Origin: Methanosarcinales archaeon
Lineage (GTDB): Archaea > Halobacteriota > Methanosarcinia > Methanosarcinales > Methanogasteraceae
Assembly (NCBI GenBank): GCA_003661105.1
Contig: QMVM01000029.1
Coordinates: 1-12,699, forward strand
Length of the DNA stretch: 12,699 nucleotides
Direction: 5' to 3'
The translations under genes and the position numbers were made by a program. Within the stretch, counting starts at the first letter, position 1, and every line of letters begins with the position of its first letter. Below are positions 1-5,863 of this stretch, piece by piece. The notes under the pieces are model-generated. The model saw only the letters and a program-made list of their open reading frames with translations, had not been told where the DNA came from and ran no database searches.

Positions 1-49
1 ATTGGGTGTACTGATACTTAAATGATGGCGTTCCTCCATGTCCAGTATG

Positions 50-56
50 TTTATAT
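50..56 (+). promoter_or_regulatory. Putative archaeal TATA box for the dockerin gene
   Basis: TTTATAT lies about 28-34 bases before the ATG at 84. In archaea transcription usually starts about 25 bases downstream of the box, so the mRNA would be leaderless or have only a few bases of leader. No clear BRE element is visible upstream. Assigned by pattern only. Confidence 0.35.
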
Positions 57-83
57 GGGGTCGAATGCGCAAGGTTAATATTG

Positions 84-653
84 ATGAATGGTTGCAGAAT
101 TCTGGCGATAACGGTTCTTTTGACGCTAATCTTTTCAATGACTGCTGCTGCTGTTGAGACTACAAACGTCACCATGAGGGCCGATGAATACATAGTATTG
201 AACAATGACATTTACATCGAGCTGCTCGATGTTAGTGAGGATATGGGCTGGTCTGCAAAAGTCTGGTTTTACGGTCATTTTGATCCCGTTGGCACAAAAA
301 GGACACTGTACACAGGGGACATTCCCACCAAATACACAAGTGGTACCGGTCTGACAATAGAGGTTACGCTTGATTCCGTATTCTCCAATGGAGCCTCGTT
401 TGTGATAGAAAGCCCAACAGAGCTACACGTCACCGAACGAGGTGCCGGCGGAGGTGAAGAGGAAGACCTGGACATCGATGACGACGGCGTGCCTGATATA
501 TGGGATCTGGACAACAGCACCCCCGCCGGTTACTGGACCGATTCGGACGGACGTGGACGGATGTGGGGTGACATGAATGGGGACGGTAAACTCACATCGG
601 CAGACGCCCTCCTGCTCCTGCAAGCAGTGGTTGGGAAGATCGATATAGGCTAA
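84..653 (+). CDS. Secreted dockerin-domain protein
   Basis: This is a 189-residue exported protein. Residues 1-23 form a signal peptide: a short polar start, a hydrophobic core, then an alanine run that probably holds the cleavage site. Residues ~25-115 form a beta-rich domain of unknown function, followed by an acidic Gly/Glu linker. The C-terminus carries two calcium-loop motifs. The first has D130, D132, D134, D138 and D141. The second is a good type I dockerin loop with D163, N165, D167, T171 and D174, followed by a leucine-rich helix. Dockerins dock to cohesin modules, so the likely role is non-covalent attachment of the N-terminal domain to a surface partner; no cohesin is seen in this window. 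The spacing between the loops is longer than in a classical dockerin. An in-frame TTG at 81 precedes the ATG at 84; I chose the ATG. The gene is monocistronic, with a TATA-like box upstream and a T-tract downstream. Confidence 0.8.
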   Translation: MNGCRILAITVLLTLIFSMTAAAVETTNVTMRADEYIVLNNDIYIELLDVSEDMGWSAKVWFYGHFDPVGTKRTLYTGDIPTKYTSGTGLTIEVTLDSVFSNGASFVIESPTELHVTERGAGGGEEEDLDIDDDGVPDIWDLDNSTPAGYWTDSDGRGRMWGDMNGDGKLTSADALLLLQAVVGKIDIG

Positions 654-673
654 GATTTGTGATTTTGGCGATA

Positions 674-697
674 TTTTAGAGAATTTTTAATTTTTTC
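674..697 (+). terminator. T-rich archaeal terminator after the dockerin gene
   Basis: Two T-runs (TTTTTAA then TTTTTT) follow the stop codon within 45 bases. Archaeal transcription ends at such oligo-T tracts. Immediately after them lies a compact inverted repeat, TCTGGG-GG-CCCAGA (696-709), whose two-base loop is too tight to be a normal hairpin. Confidence 0.4.
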
Positions 698-726
698 TGG
701 GGGCCCAGATTATGGCGAAGAAGATT

Positions 727-790
727 AACCACAGAGGACACGGAGTGCACAGGGAGTTGCTGTTTTCTCTGTGTCCTCTGTGCTCTCTGT
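727..790. repeat. Palindromic CCACAGAG-type repeat, 5' part (copy 1)
   Basis: The left arm starts with AACCACAGAGGACACGGAG (727-745). The right arm (about 764-790) contains CTCTGTGTCCTCTGTG. The two arms pair imperfectly, but the expected final GGTT of the right arm is missing here: it is found at 2554-2557, after the intron relic. The same kind of palindrome occurs complete at 4332-4402 and in eroded form at 11488-11566. Such intergenic palindromes act as REP-like dispersed repeats and can serve as transcription stops; which applies here is not known. Confidence 0.7.
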
Positions 791-793
791 CTA

Positions 794-962
794 TCGACAA
801 GAAGCTACATCACAGATTGCCTAACCGGCTACCCCTTCCATTTGGAGTAATCACACTGTGGATCGTGCGGATGGTAACGTCTGCGAGGTCAAGAATACAG
901 AAGAACGTGGAAAATCAGAAAATCCGATTCGGATCAACAGCCAGGATAAGAACGCTATCAAG
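794..962 (+). repeat. Tandem repeat unit A (~169 bp) at the 5' end of the intron relic
   Basis: It begins TCGACAAGAAG and is followed directly by unit B with the same start. The two units agree at roughly 70-75% by eye over their whole length. The best-shared blocks are CATCACAGATTGCC, GGCTACCCCT/GAGCTACCCCT and AACGTGGAAAATC. A hairpin at 866-885 has an eight-pair stem (with G-T wobbles) closed by a GTAA tetraloop (874-877); unit B keeps a related hairpin. The preserved fold and lack of protein similarity point to structured RNA, most simply intron domain I sequence that was duplicated. An open frame runs through both units, but the aligned residues do not match, so I do not call a gene. Confidence 0.6.
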
Positions 963-1132
963 TCGACAAGAAGTTGCATCACAGATTGCCCAAACGAGCT
1001 ACCCCTCTATTCGGGGTAATCCTACCGCGGAATGCGCGGATGGCAACGCCCACGTAGTAAGCTCAGCAGGAACAACGTGGAAAATCTGAAAGTCCGGTTT
1101 AGATCAACTGCAAGGATAAAAACACCATGAAG
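963..1132 (+). repeat. Tandem repeat unit B (~170 bp)
   Basis: This is the second copy of the unit at 794-962, joined to it head to tail, and it runs on into the intron's further RNA domains. It keeps the GNRA hairpin (1035-1054, loop GCAA at 1043-1046) with two mismatches in the stem. It also has a second perfect hairpin, TACCCC-TCTATTC-GGGGTA (1009-1027 region), which is degenerate in unit A. Being contiguous with the intron body, unit B is likely the original and unit A the extra copy or a remnant of an earlier insertion. That ordering is inference. Confidence 0.6.
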
Positions 1133-1527
1133 GGCGTAAAGTGAACCATTGTAAGAGTCGTCACTTATAATAAGCGAAAACGGACTGTTACGCTTAGACC
1201 AAAAGGTACGGAATCAGACTATAATGGCTATGGTGACGTTATAGTGAATGGACGAACGGTTCCCGGCTTACAGATGGCTTCTAAAGTGTTTATAATTATC
1301 TGTGATGTAGAACTTGGTAAGCTCCCTAAGCTCCCGGAATAGCAGGGTAGAGACCCCGTGAGGGTAAACGATGGCTTATGGGGTAGAGGATTCGGTAAAA
1401 AGCGAATAACATCTTGTAATGAGATGTATAGGGGTTCAAAATTTGCCCTAACCCAAGAGGGTGCTGACTTACCAAATTGGTGTTTCATTGTATGCAAGGA
1501 GGCAAACCTGTGAATGTAAGTAGTTAA

Positions 1528-2396
1528 ATTACTCCCTTAAAAGGCGAGAGACTTACAGACACTCAACCAAAACTCCAGTGGATTGATATTGACTGGAAAA
1601 AGGTCGAAGAATGTGTTAACACCCTCGCAAACCCGAATTACAAAAGCAGTTAAGGATCATAAATGGCATCTGGTCAAAAGATTACAGTACCTGCTAACCC
1701 ACTCGTATTATGCGAAGTTATTAGCAGTAAAGAGCGTAACCAAGAATAAGGGTAAGAGAACAGCCGGAATCGATGGCGCGAAGTGGATAACACCGAACTC
1801 CAAGATGAACGCTGCTCTTAAATTATCTGATGGGAAGACTCATATCACTCATATCGATGACGGCTTTGACTTTCCGGGCTGGACCAACCGTCAAATACAA
1901 GGGAAAACTCTTGATAAAGCCATCTAATAAATCGATTGAGAAGGTCACTCGAAAGATTAGTGACGTGATCAAACGAGCGAAAGCATGGAAACAGGAGAGT
2001 CTCATAAATGCTCTGAATTCCATCATCATTGGCTGGTCGAATTATCACCGATCAGTCATATCTAAAGAGGTGTTCAGCAATCTGGATCACAGAATGTGGA
2101 ATATGCTTTGGAGATGGGCTAAGAGGAGACCTCCGGAAAAAAATTCCAAGACATGGATTGTCAGAAAGTACTGGCACAGCGTTGGGTCGCGGAACTGGGT
2201 GTTCTCTACGAAGAAGAACCGGCTAAAACTCTTTTCAGATACGAAGATCATCAGACATATCGGTCTGAAGATGGATAAAAACTCCTATCTCGATTCTGAG
2301 TACTTCAAGTTGAGGAAACTCAGACAGAAGGCTCTAAAACTGAGCGACTGGTGTAAGACGAGATGGAATAGACTAAAGGATAGTTTATGTGCATGA
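1528..2396 (+). pseudogene. Group II intron maturase/reverse transcriptase, RT core deleted, frameshifted
   Basis: Three reading frames together rebuild a shortened intron-encoded protein. Frame 1 (1528-1626) reads ...LQWIDIDWKKVEECVNTL, where the family continues with QTRITKAVKDHKWHLVKRLQYLL; here that continuation is one base out of frame (extra G near 1627). Frame 2 (1628-1891) holds the RT N-terminal domain up to PNSKMNAALKL (~1818), then jumps to THITHIDDGFDFPGW. The segment that should lie between, containing the catalytic RT motifs and the YxDD active site (roughly 200-250 residues), is missing. A second extra base near 1892 shifts into frame 3 (1893-2396), which holds the maturase X domain (KYKGKLLIKPS..., IIIGWSNYHRSV, KYWHSVGSRNWVF). 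The reading ends at a stop after SLCA, where relatives continue into an HNH endonuclease domain. A stop at 1525-1527 also cuts off a possible GTG start at 1510. The gene cannot encode an active reverse transcriptase. Confidence 0.85.
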
Positions 2397-2469
2397 ATAC
2401 TGAAATCAGACGGCTGGAATGCCACAGAAACAAACTGCTGCCCGATACAGAAAGGGTTATGAAATGCTT

Positions 2470-2538
2470 GAGCGGTATGAGGTGAAAGTCTCACGTACCG
2501 TTCTGAGATGAGGAGGGGGGGTAACCGCCCCCTTCTTA
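2470..2538 (+). ncRNA. Group II intron domains V and VI
   Basis: Domain V is 34 nt (2470-2503). The lower stem GAGCGGTA pairs with TACCGTTC and includes the catalytic AGC triad at 2471-2473. A two-base bulge (CG, 2494-2495) is followed by the upper stem TGAGGT/GTCTCA-type pairing, closed by a GAAA tetraloop (2484-2487). All hallmarks of a functional domain V are present. Domain VI follows as a G-rich/C-rich hairpin (about 2511-2537) with a TAA loop. A2538 or A2539 on the 3' side are candidates for the branch-point region, but I cannot fix which. The intron end must lie just after, near 2540-2545. Confidence 0.85.
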
Positions 2539-2683
2539 ATCGGCGCTCTCTGTGGTTTTCCGATCCCATTCCAGAAGATAATAAAAAGTCTCTATAGTGT
2601 GGGTGGGATCGTTCATTTCTGCGGTGGATATTCCGTTATTCGAGTATGTATTTAGTTAATTCACCGATTGATTGACAGATGCC

Positions 2684-2692
2684 TTTAAATAT
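2684..2692 (+). promoter_or_regulatory. TATA box for the PEF-CTERM gene
   Basis: TTTAAATAT is a near-ideal archaeal TATA box. It sits about 52 bases before the ATG at 2744, which predicts a start of transcription near 2712-2717 and a leader of roughly 30 bases. That leader contains the Shine-Dalgarno-like AGGTGAT (2727-2733). The spacer 2558-2683 between the interrupted palindrome and this box shows nothing else I can name. Confidence 0.55.
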
Positions 2693-2743
2693 GGTGGTGG
2701 AGATGAATGACACGCACATTTGTGTCAGAGGTGATACAAGATT

Positions 2744-3301
2744 ATGAAGGTGAAAAGCATATCCGGAAAAACAGGAATGATAATAGCAGTGCTGGCACTG
2801 ATCACCGTCATGTTCATACCAACGGCAACGGCACCTCCTCCGGGTAAAGAGGTTATGACTGTCATCTGGGACGACTCGAACATCGTGGTTACCGTCGAGA
2901 ACTTTCTCAATCCAGGCCATTGGTATCAAAACAGGTTGTATCAACCAGGAACATCTGATACGATTCCACCCGAGGGCCCATTCAGCCCAACGAACATGGA
3001 TGGATATTTTGTACTCGCTGCTTTTGTGCCTAGCGAGGTTGGTGACCCATATACAGATCGGTTCGACGTGACAAACTCCGGTGCAGAATATAAGGAGGGT
3101 GAATGGACGGTTTGCCTATATAAGGATGGAGTATTTAAAGAAGGTGCTACAGAGCCACAGGATCCTCCCAAATCTCCGCGTGGTTGCGAGACTGTCGTGG
3201 TCGGTGATGATTCCGCCATCCCGGAATTTTCCACAATCGCTATCCCTACAATCGCGATGCTCGGACTCTTTGCACTCTACCGCAGAAAGCAGAAGAAGTA
3301 A
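2744..3301 (+). CDS. Secreted PEF-CTERM surface protein
   Basis: The protein has 185 residues. A signal peptide spans residues 1-~29 (basic start, hydrophobic stretch, ending PTATA). The middle (~30-155) is a single exported domain rich in aromatic and acidic residues that I do not recognise. The C-terminus has the three-part archaeal sorting signal: P160-E161-F162, a hydrophobic helix (~163-178) and a basic tail (YRRKQKK). Proteins with this PEF-CTERM signal are substrates of archaeosortases, which cut near the motif and probably attach the protein to a lipid at the cell surface. No archaeosortase is in the window. The CPBP protease gene follows 55 bases downstream. A TATA box and AGGTGAT ribosome site support the ATG. 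Confidence 0.85.
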   Translation: MKVKSISGKTGMIIAVLALITVMFIPTATAPPPGKEVMTVIWDDSNIVVTVENFLNPGHWYQNRLYQPGTSDTIPPEGPFSPTNMDGYFVLAAFVPSEVGDPYTDRFDVTNSGAEYKEGEWTVCLYKDGVFKEGATEPQDPPKSPRGCETVVVGDDSAIPEFSTIAIPTIAMLGLFALYRRKQKK

Positions 3302-3327
3302 ACTCGGGAAATCAAATATTTCACACC

Positions 3328-3340
3328 TCTTTTCTTTTTC
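3328..3340 (+). terminator. T-tract terminator after the PEF-CTERM gene
   Basis: A pyrimidine run, TCTTTTCTTTTTC, lies 27 bases after the stop codon. It fits an archaeal oligo-T terminator. It also lies in the 5' region of the next gene (ATG at 3356), where AAATATTT (3314-3321) could act as a weak TATA box, so the two genes may be separate transcripts. Confidence 0.35.
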
Positions 3341-3355
3341 CCACTAATCCTATTG

Positions 3356-4192
3356 ATGATCTCTCTTGACGAACGCCTGAACACAACCGCGCTCGCCACA
3401 CTCACAGCAACCGCGCTCGCCTACCTCTGCTCATTCGCACACCCGGCACTACCGGCAATCGCACTCCTCTCGATAATTCCGCTCTACTTCGTAATCCAGC
3501 GCAACCACGCACGCCACAACCTCCTCGAAAAACTCTGGTACCTCGACGGTGCATGGAAATACGTCTTCCCGTTTGCAATCTACCTCGTGATGGGTGATCT
3601 GACACGCGCAATACTCCCGGGTGCTTTCGAGGAATATCACATCTACATCACCTACTGCCTGCGAACCATTGCTGTCGCCTACATCCTGATCAGATACCGG
3701 AGCCTCTACACCGAACTTGCCAGGTGGCGGATCGATGGCACCTCGGTTTTCATCGGAGTGGCTATATGTCTCCTATGGATCGGGCTTGAGGGACTCTATC
3801 CAATCTTCTATTCCACAGACGTCCATTATGATCCCACAATCTTTGATACAACCGCGTTCGGATTCCTGGTGCTTGCGAGGTTCGCGGGCAGCGTGCTCGT
3901 TGCGCCGTTAATCGAGGAACTCTTCTGCCGGTCGTTTCTACTGCGGTATATGGTAGATCCAGAGTGGCAGGATGTGCCGATCGGCACGTACACGCTCGGA
4001 TCATTCGCGATCGTGACACTGTTCTTCGGCTTCTCGCATTTCAGGTGGCTTCCCGGCATCCTGACAGCGGTACTTCTGAATCTGCTGTTGTACAGGACAA
4101 GGAACCTGTCTTCGTGCGTGGTTGCACATGCGACCGCAAACCTTCTGTTGCTTGTGTACGTGGTCTACACGGGCGAGTGGGGCTTCTTCTAA
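3356..4192 (+). CDS. CPBP (CAAX/Abi-type) intramembrane metalloprotease
   Basis: The protein has 278 residues and about eight hydrophobic membrane segments. The three family motifs are in the C-terminal half. Motif 1 is E187-E188-x-x-x-R192 (EELFCR). Motif 2 is F-x-x-x-H ending in H228 (FFGFSHF). Motif 3 is H258-x-x-x-N262 (HATAN). E187/E188 and the two histidines are the metal and catalytic residues of this fold, related to Rce1 CAAX protease, so the enzyme should be active. It resembles the CPBP subgroup found beside exosortase systems; with a PEF-CTERM protein directly upstream, a role in processing sorted surface proteins is reasonable but inferred. The substrate is unknown. The in-frame TTG at 3353 is less likely than the ATG at 3356. 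Codons in the first ~110 positions are strikingly C-rich compared with the rest of the gene. Confidence 0.85.
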   Translation: MISLDERLNTTALATLTATALAYLCSFAHPALPAIALLSIIPLYFVIQRNHARHNLLEKLWYLDGAWKYVFPFAIYLVMGDLTRAILPGAFEEYHIYITYCLRTIAVAYILIRYRSLYTELARWRIDGTSVFIGVAICLLWIGLEGLYPIFYSTDVHYDPTIFDTTAFGFLVLARFAGSVLVAPLIEELFCRSFLLRYMVDPEWQDVPIGTYTLGSFAIVTLFFGFSHFRWLPGILTAVLLNLLLYRTRNLSSCVVAHATANLLLLVYVVYTGEWGFF

Positions 4193-4331
4193 TCGAAAAC
4201 TTTTAACCTCCGCTGTTGCCATGTATGCCACAGAAGAACAAATCCGGAAAAGGAGTTTCATGCACAGAAAAATTAATCGAATATGGTGTGGTCAAATCGA
4301 TCCAACACAATCGGTAAAAATTACCGGATTT

Positions 4332-4402
4332 AACCACAGAGAGTACAGAGAGCACGGAGTTTTTAAACCGATCCTCTGCGTCTCTCCGTGTCCTCTGTGG
4401 TT
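4332..4402. repeat. Palindromic CCACAGAG-type repeat (copy 2, complete)
   Basis: The outer ten bases, AACCACAGAG (4332-4341) and CTCTGTGGTT (4393-4402), are perfect reverse complements. The inner parts (ACAGAGAGCACGGAG against a CTCTGCG/CTCTCCGTG run) pair imperfectly around a short centre, TTTTTAAACCGAT. Sequence and structure match copy 1 at 727-790 plus 2554-2557. The position, between the 3' end of the CPBP gene and the operon, suits a transcription stop or a REP-like element. Confidence 0.75.
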
Positions 4403-4462
4403 GTATCTCCTACTGATGTCATCTATGTCAGCCGCGGTGTTGCGCATCCGACTGACCATTAC

Positions 4463-4479
4463 AAAAATTAATAGAATAT
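4463..4479 (+). promoter_or_regulatory. AT-rich 17-base word, possible operon promoter
   Basis: AAAAATTAATAGAATAT ends 28 bases before the ATG at 4508; a copy with one difference (C for A) is at 4268-4284. The position, with the TTAATA core about 38 bases before the start codon, would suit an archaeal TATA box with a short leader that keeps the AGGTGG ribosome site (4498-4503). The match to the TATA consensus is weak. Confidence 0.3.
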
Positions 4480-4507
4480 CTCATTTAGGATATATTCAGG
4501 TGGAATC

Positions 4508-5863
4508 ATGAAGATATACGGACAGCCGGAAAAGAGTATCGGGCAGGCAGTCGCATCGGGCGATGTAACGATTGCGGTATACGGGCTTGGGAAGATGGGG
4601 CTACCGCTCGCAGCAATCTTTGCGGACGCTGGCGCGCGTGTGATCGGCGCTGACATCGATGAAGGAGTCGTTGCGACCATTAATCAGGGAATCTGTCATG
4701 TAACTGGGGAGCCCGGTCTTTCCGAACTCGTGAAGCGAAACGTAGGCGAAGGGAGGCTTTCCGCAACGTCTGACCTCGTCCACGCGGCAGAAGCGGCTGA
4801 TGTGATGGTTATACTCGTGCCAACGCTCCTTGGCCGGAATAACAACCCTGACATGTCGATTGTCCGGTCGGTCTGTGCAGATATCGCAAAAGGGCTTGGT
4901 CCCGGAGACTTTGTGATTCAGGAGAGTACGGTTCCACCCCGCACAACACGGGACACGATCCTCCCGATACTGGAAGGGTCCGGACACAGCGTCGGAGATT
5001 TCGGGGTTGCACACTGTCCTGAGCGCACCGCATCAGGCAGGGCGATCCTCGACATCACAGGCGCATACCCAAAGATCGTTGGCGGGGTTGATGATGCGAG
5101 CACAGAGACCGCGAGAGCACTGTACCTGACAATCAACAAAAAAGGCGTAATTCCTATGAGCGATGCAACTGCTGCGGAGTCTGTGAAAGTCTTTGAGGGC
5201 TTGTACCGGGATGTGAATATCGCGCTTGCAAACGAACTCGCCATGGTCTGCGACGAACTCGGAGTCGATGCAAGAGAGGTCTTTGATGCGGCGAACACTC
5301 AGCCGTATTCACATATCCATGCGCCAGGATGTGGCGTTGGCGGGCACTGCATTCCAGTGTACCCGTACTTCATCATAAATACAGTAGAGGCAAGTACCGA
5401 TATGCTGAAGCTCGCACGCCGGATCAATGACGGCATGCCAGCGTACACCGTGGATCTGCTCGAAGGCGCGCTTCAAGAGATCAAGGTCGGGATATCAGGT
5501 GCGCGTGTGCTCCTTCTGGGCGTTACGTACCGCGGTGATGTGAACGAGACGAGATTCAGTCCGGCAATCGACGTGATCAATGAACTGAAGAGAAGGGGTG
5601 CAGAGGTCTTTGCTTACGATCCGGTTCTCGGGGACGAAGTGCAGCGGTTTGGGACAATTCCTTCTGATCTCGGCTCTGGCGATGGGATTAACGAAATCGA
5701 CGCAATCCTGATCGCTTCTGATCATGCCGAATTCAAGGGGATCGACTGGGACCTACTCGACAGAAGGATGCGGCACAAGGTGGTTGTGGATGGAAGAAAC
5801 ATCCTTGATCCGGAAGAACTCCGTTTAAGAGAGTATCTATATCGGGCAGTTGGCCGACTATGA
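4508..5863 (+). CDS. UDP-sugar (UDP-ManNAc/UDP-GlcNAc-type) 6-dehydrogenase
   Basis: The protein has 451 residues, the usual length for the nucleotide-sugar dehydrogenase family. It oxidises the C6 alcohol of a UDP-hexose or UDP-HexNAc to the uronic acid in two NAD+-dependent steps. Domains in order: an NAD-binding Rossmann fold with G26-x-G28-x-x-G31; the central helical domain with K227 and YRDVNIALANEL; the catalytic block GCGVGGHCIPVYP with nucleophile C281; and the C-terminal UDP-binding Rossmann domain (GVTYRGDVNETRFSPA). The sequence looks closest to the WecC/UDP-N-acetylmannosaminuronate branch, but the exact substrate cannot be read with certainty. In archaea such acids are used in N-glycans. 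A strong AGGTGG ribosome site precedes the ATG. Its stop overlaps the next start (ATGA), so the two are translated together. Confidence 0.9.
   Translation: MKIYGQPEKSIGQAVASGDVTIAVYGLGKMGLPLAAIFADAGARVIGADIDEGVVATINQGICHVTGEPGLSELVKRNVGEGRLSATSDLVHAAEAADVMVILVPTLLGRNNNPDMSIVRSVCADIAKGLGPGDFVIQESTVPPRTTRDTILPILEGSGHSVGDFGVAHCPERTASGRAILDITGAYPKIVGGVDDASTETARALYLTINKKGVIPMSDATAAESVKVFEGLYRDVNIALANELAMVCDELGVDAREVFDAANTQPYSHIHAPGCGVGGHCIPVYPYFIINTVEASTDMLKLARRINDGMPAYTVDLLEGALQEIKVGISGARVLLLGVTYRGDVNETRFSPAIDVINELKRRGAEVFAYDPVLGDEVQRFGTIPSDLGSGDGINEIDAILIASDHAEFKGIDWDLLDRRMRHKVVVDGRNILDPEELRLREYLYRAVGRL

Larger units (their letters stand above)
791..2544 (+). mobile_element. Decayed group II intron (ORF-bearing, chloroplast-like type)
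   Basis: The identification rests on two things. First, a maturase pseudogene is embedded (see 1528-2396). Second, a near-canonical domain V sits at 2470-2503, followed by a GC-rich domain VI hairpin. The 1130-1510 stretch is non-coding and fits domains I-III of an intron. The order (RNA domains, ORF, domain V, domain VI) is the normal one. The ends are approximate. The palindromic repeat breaks off between 780 and 790 and resumes at 2545-2555, so the insert lies between those points. A short direct repeat, GCTCTCTGT, occurs at 782-790 and 2545-2553. Because CTCTGTG is also repeated inside the palindrome itself, the exact junction cannot be fixed by eye. The usual GUGYG 5' end is not certain: GTGCT at 780 is a possible match. 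The element is an immobile relic unless helped in trans. Confidence 0.8.
4193..4507. other. Non-coding region upstream of the surface-glycan operon
   Basis: No gene is supported in these 315 bases. They hold a complete palindromic repeat (4332-4402) flanked by two near-identical 17-base AT-rich words (4268-4284 and 4463-4479). The ribosome site of the next gene is at 4498-4503. Open frames crossing the region run through the palindrome and show no protein features. Confidence 0.7.

Noticed and set aside
696..709. TCTGGGGGCCCAGA as a terminator hairpin
   Set aside because: The loop would be only two bases. The T-tracts just upstream are a better explanation for termination.
712..1089. Open frame of 125 codons through the palindrome and tandem repeat units
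   Set aside because: It begins inside the palindromic repeat. The two repeat units do not give matching residues in this frame, and RNA structure is conserved instead, so it is not a protein gene.
2029..2226. Open frame of 65 codons inside the maturase remnant
   Set aside because: It overlaps, in another frame, the stretch that encodes the recognisable maturase X domain.
782..2553. Classical transposon with a 9-bp target duplication (GCTCTCTGT)
   Set aside because: There are no terminal inverted repeats and no transposase. CTCTGTG words recur inside the palindrome, so the match can arise by chance, and group II introns do not make target duplications.
727..4402. CRISPR array made of the CACAGAG repeats
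   Set aside because: The copies are kilobases apart, palindromic and without regular spacers.
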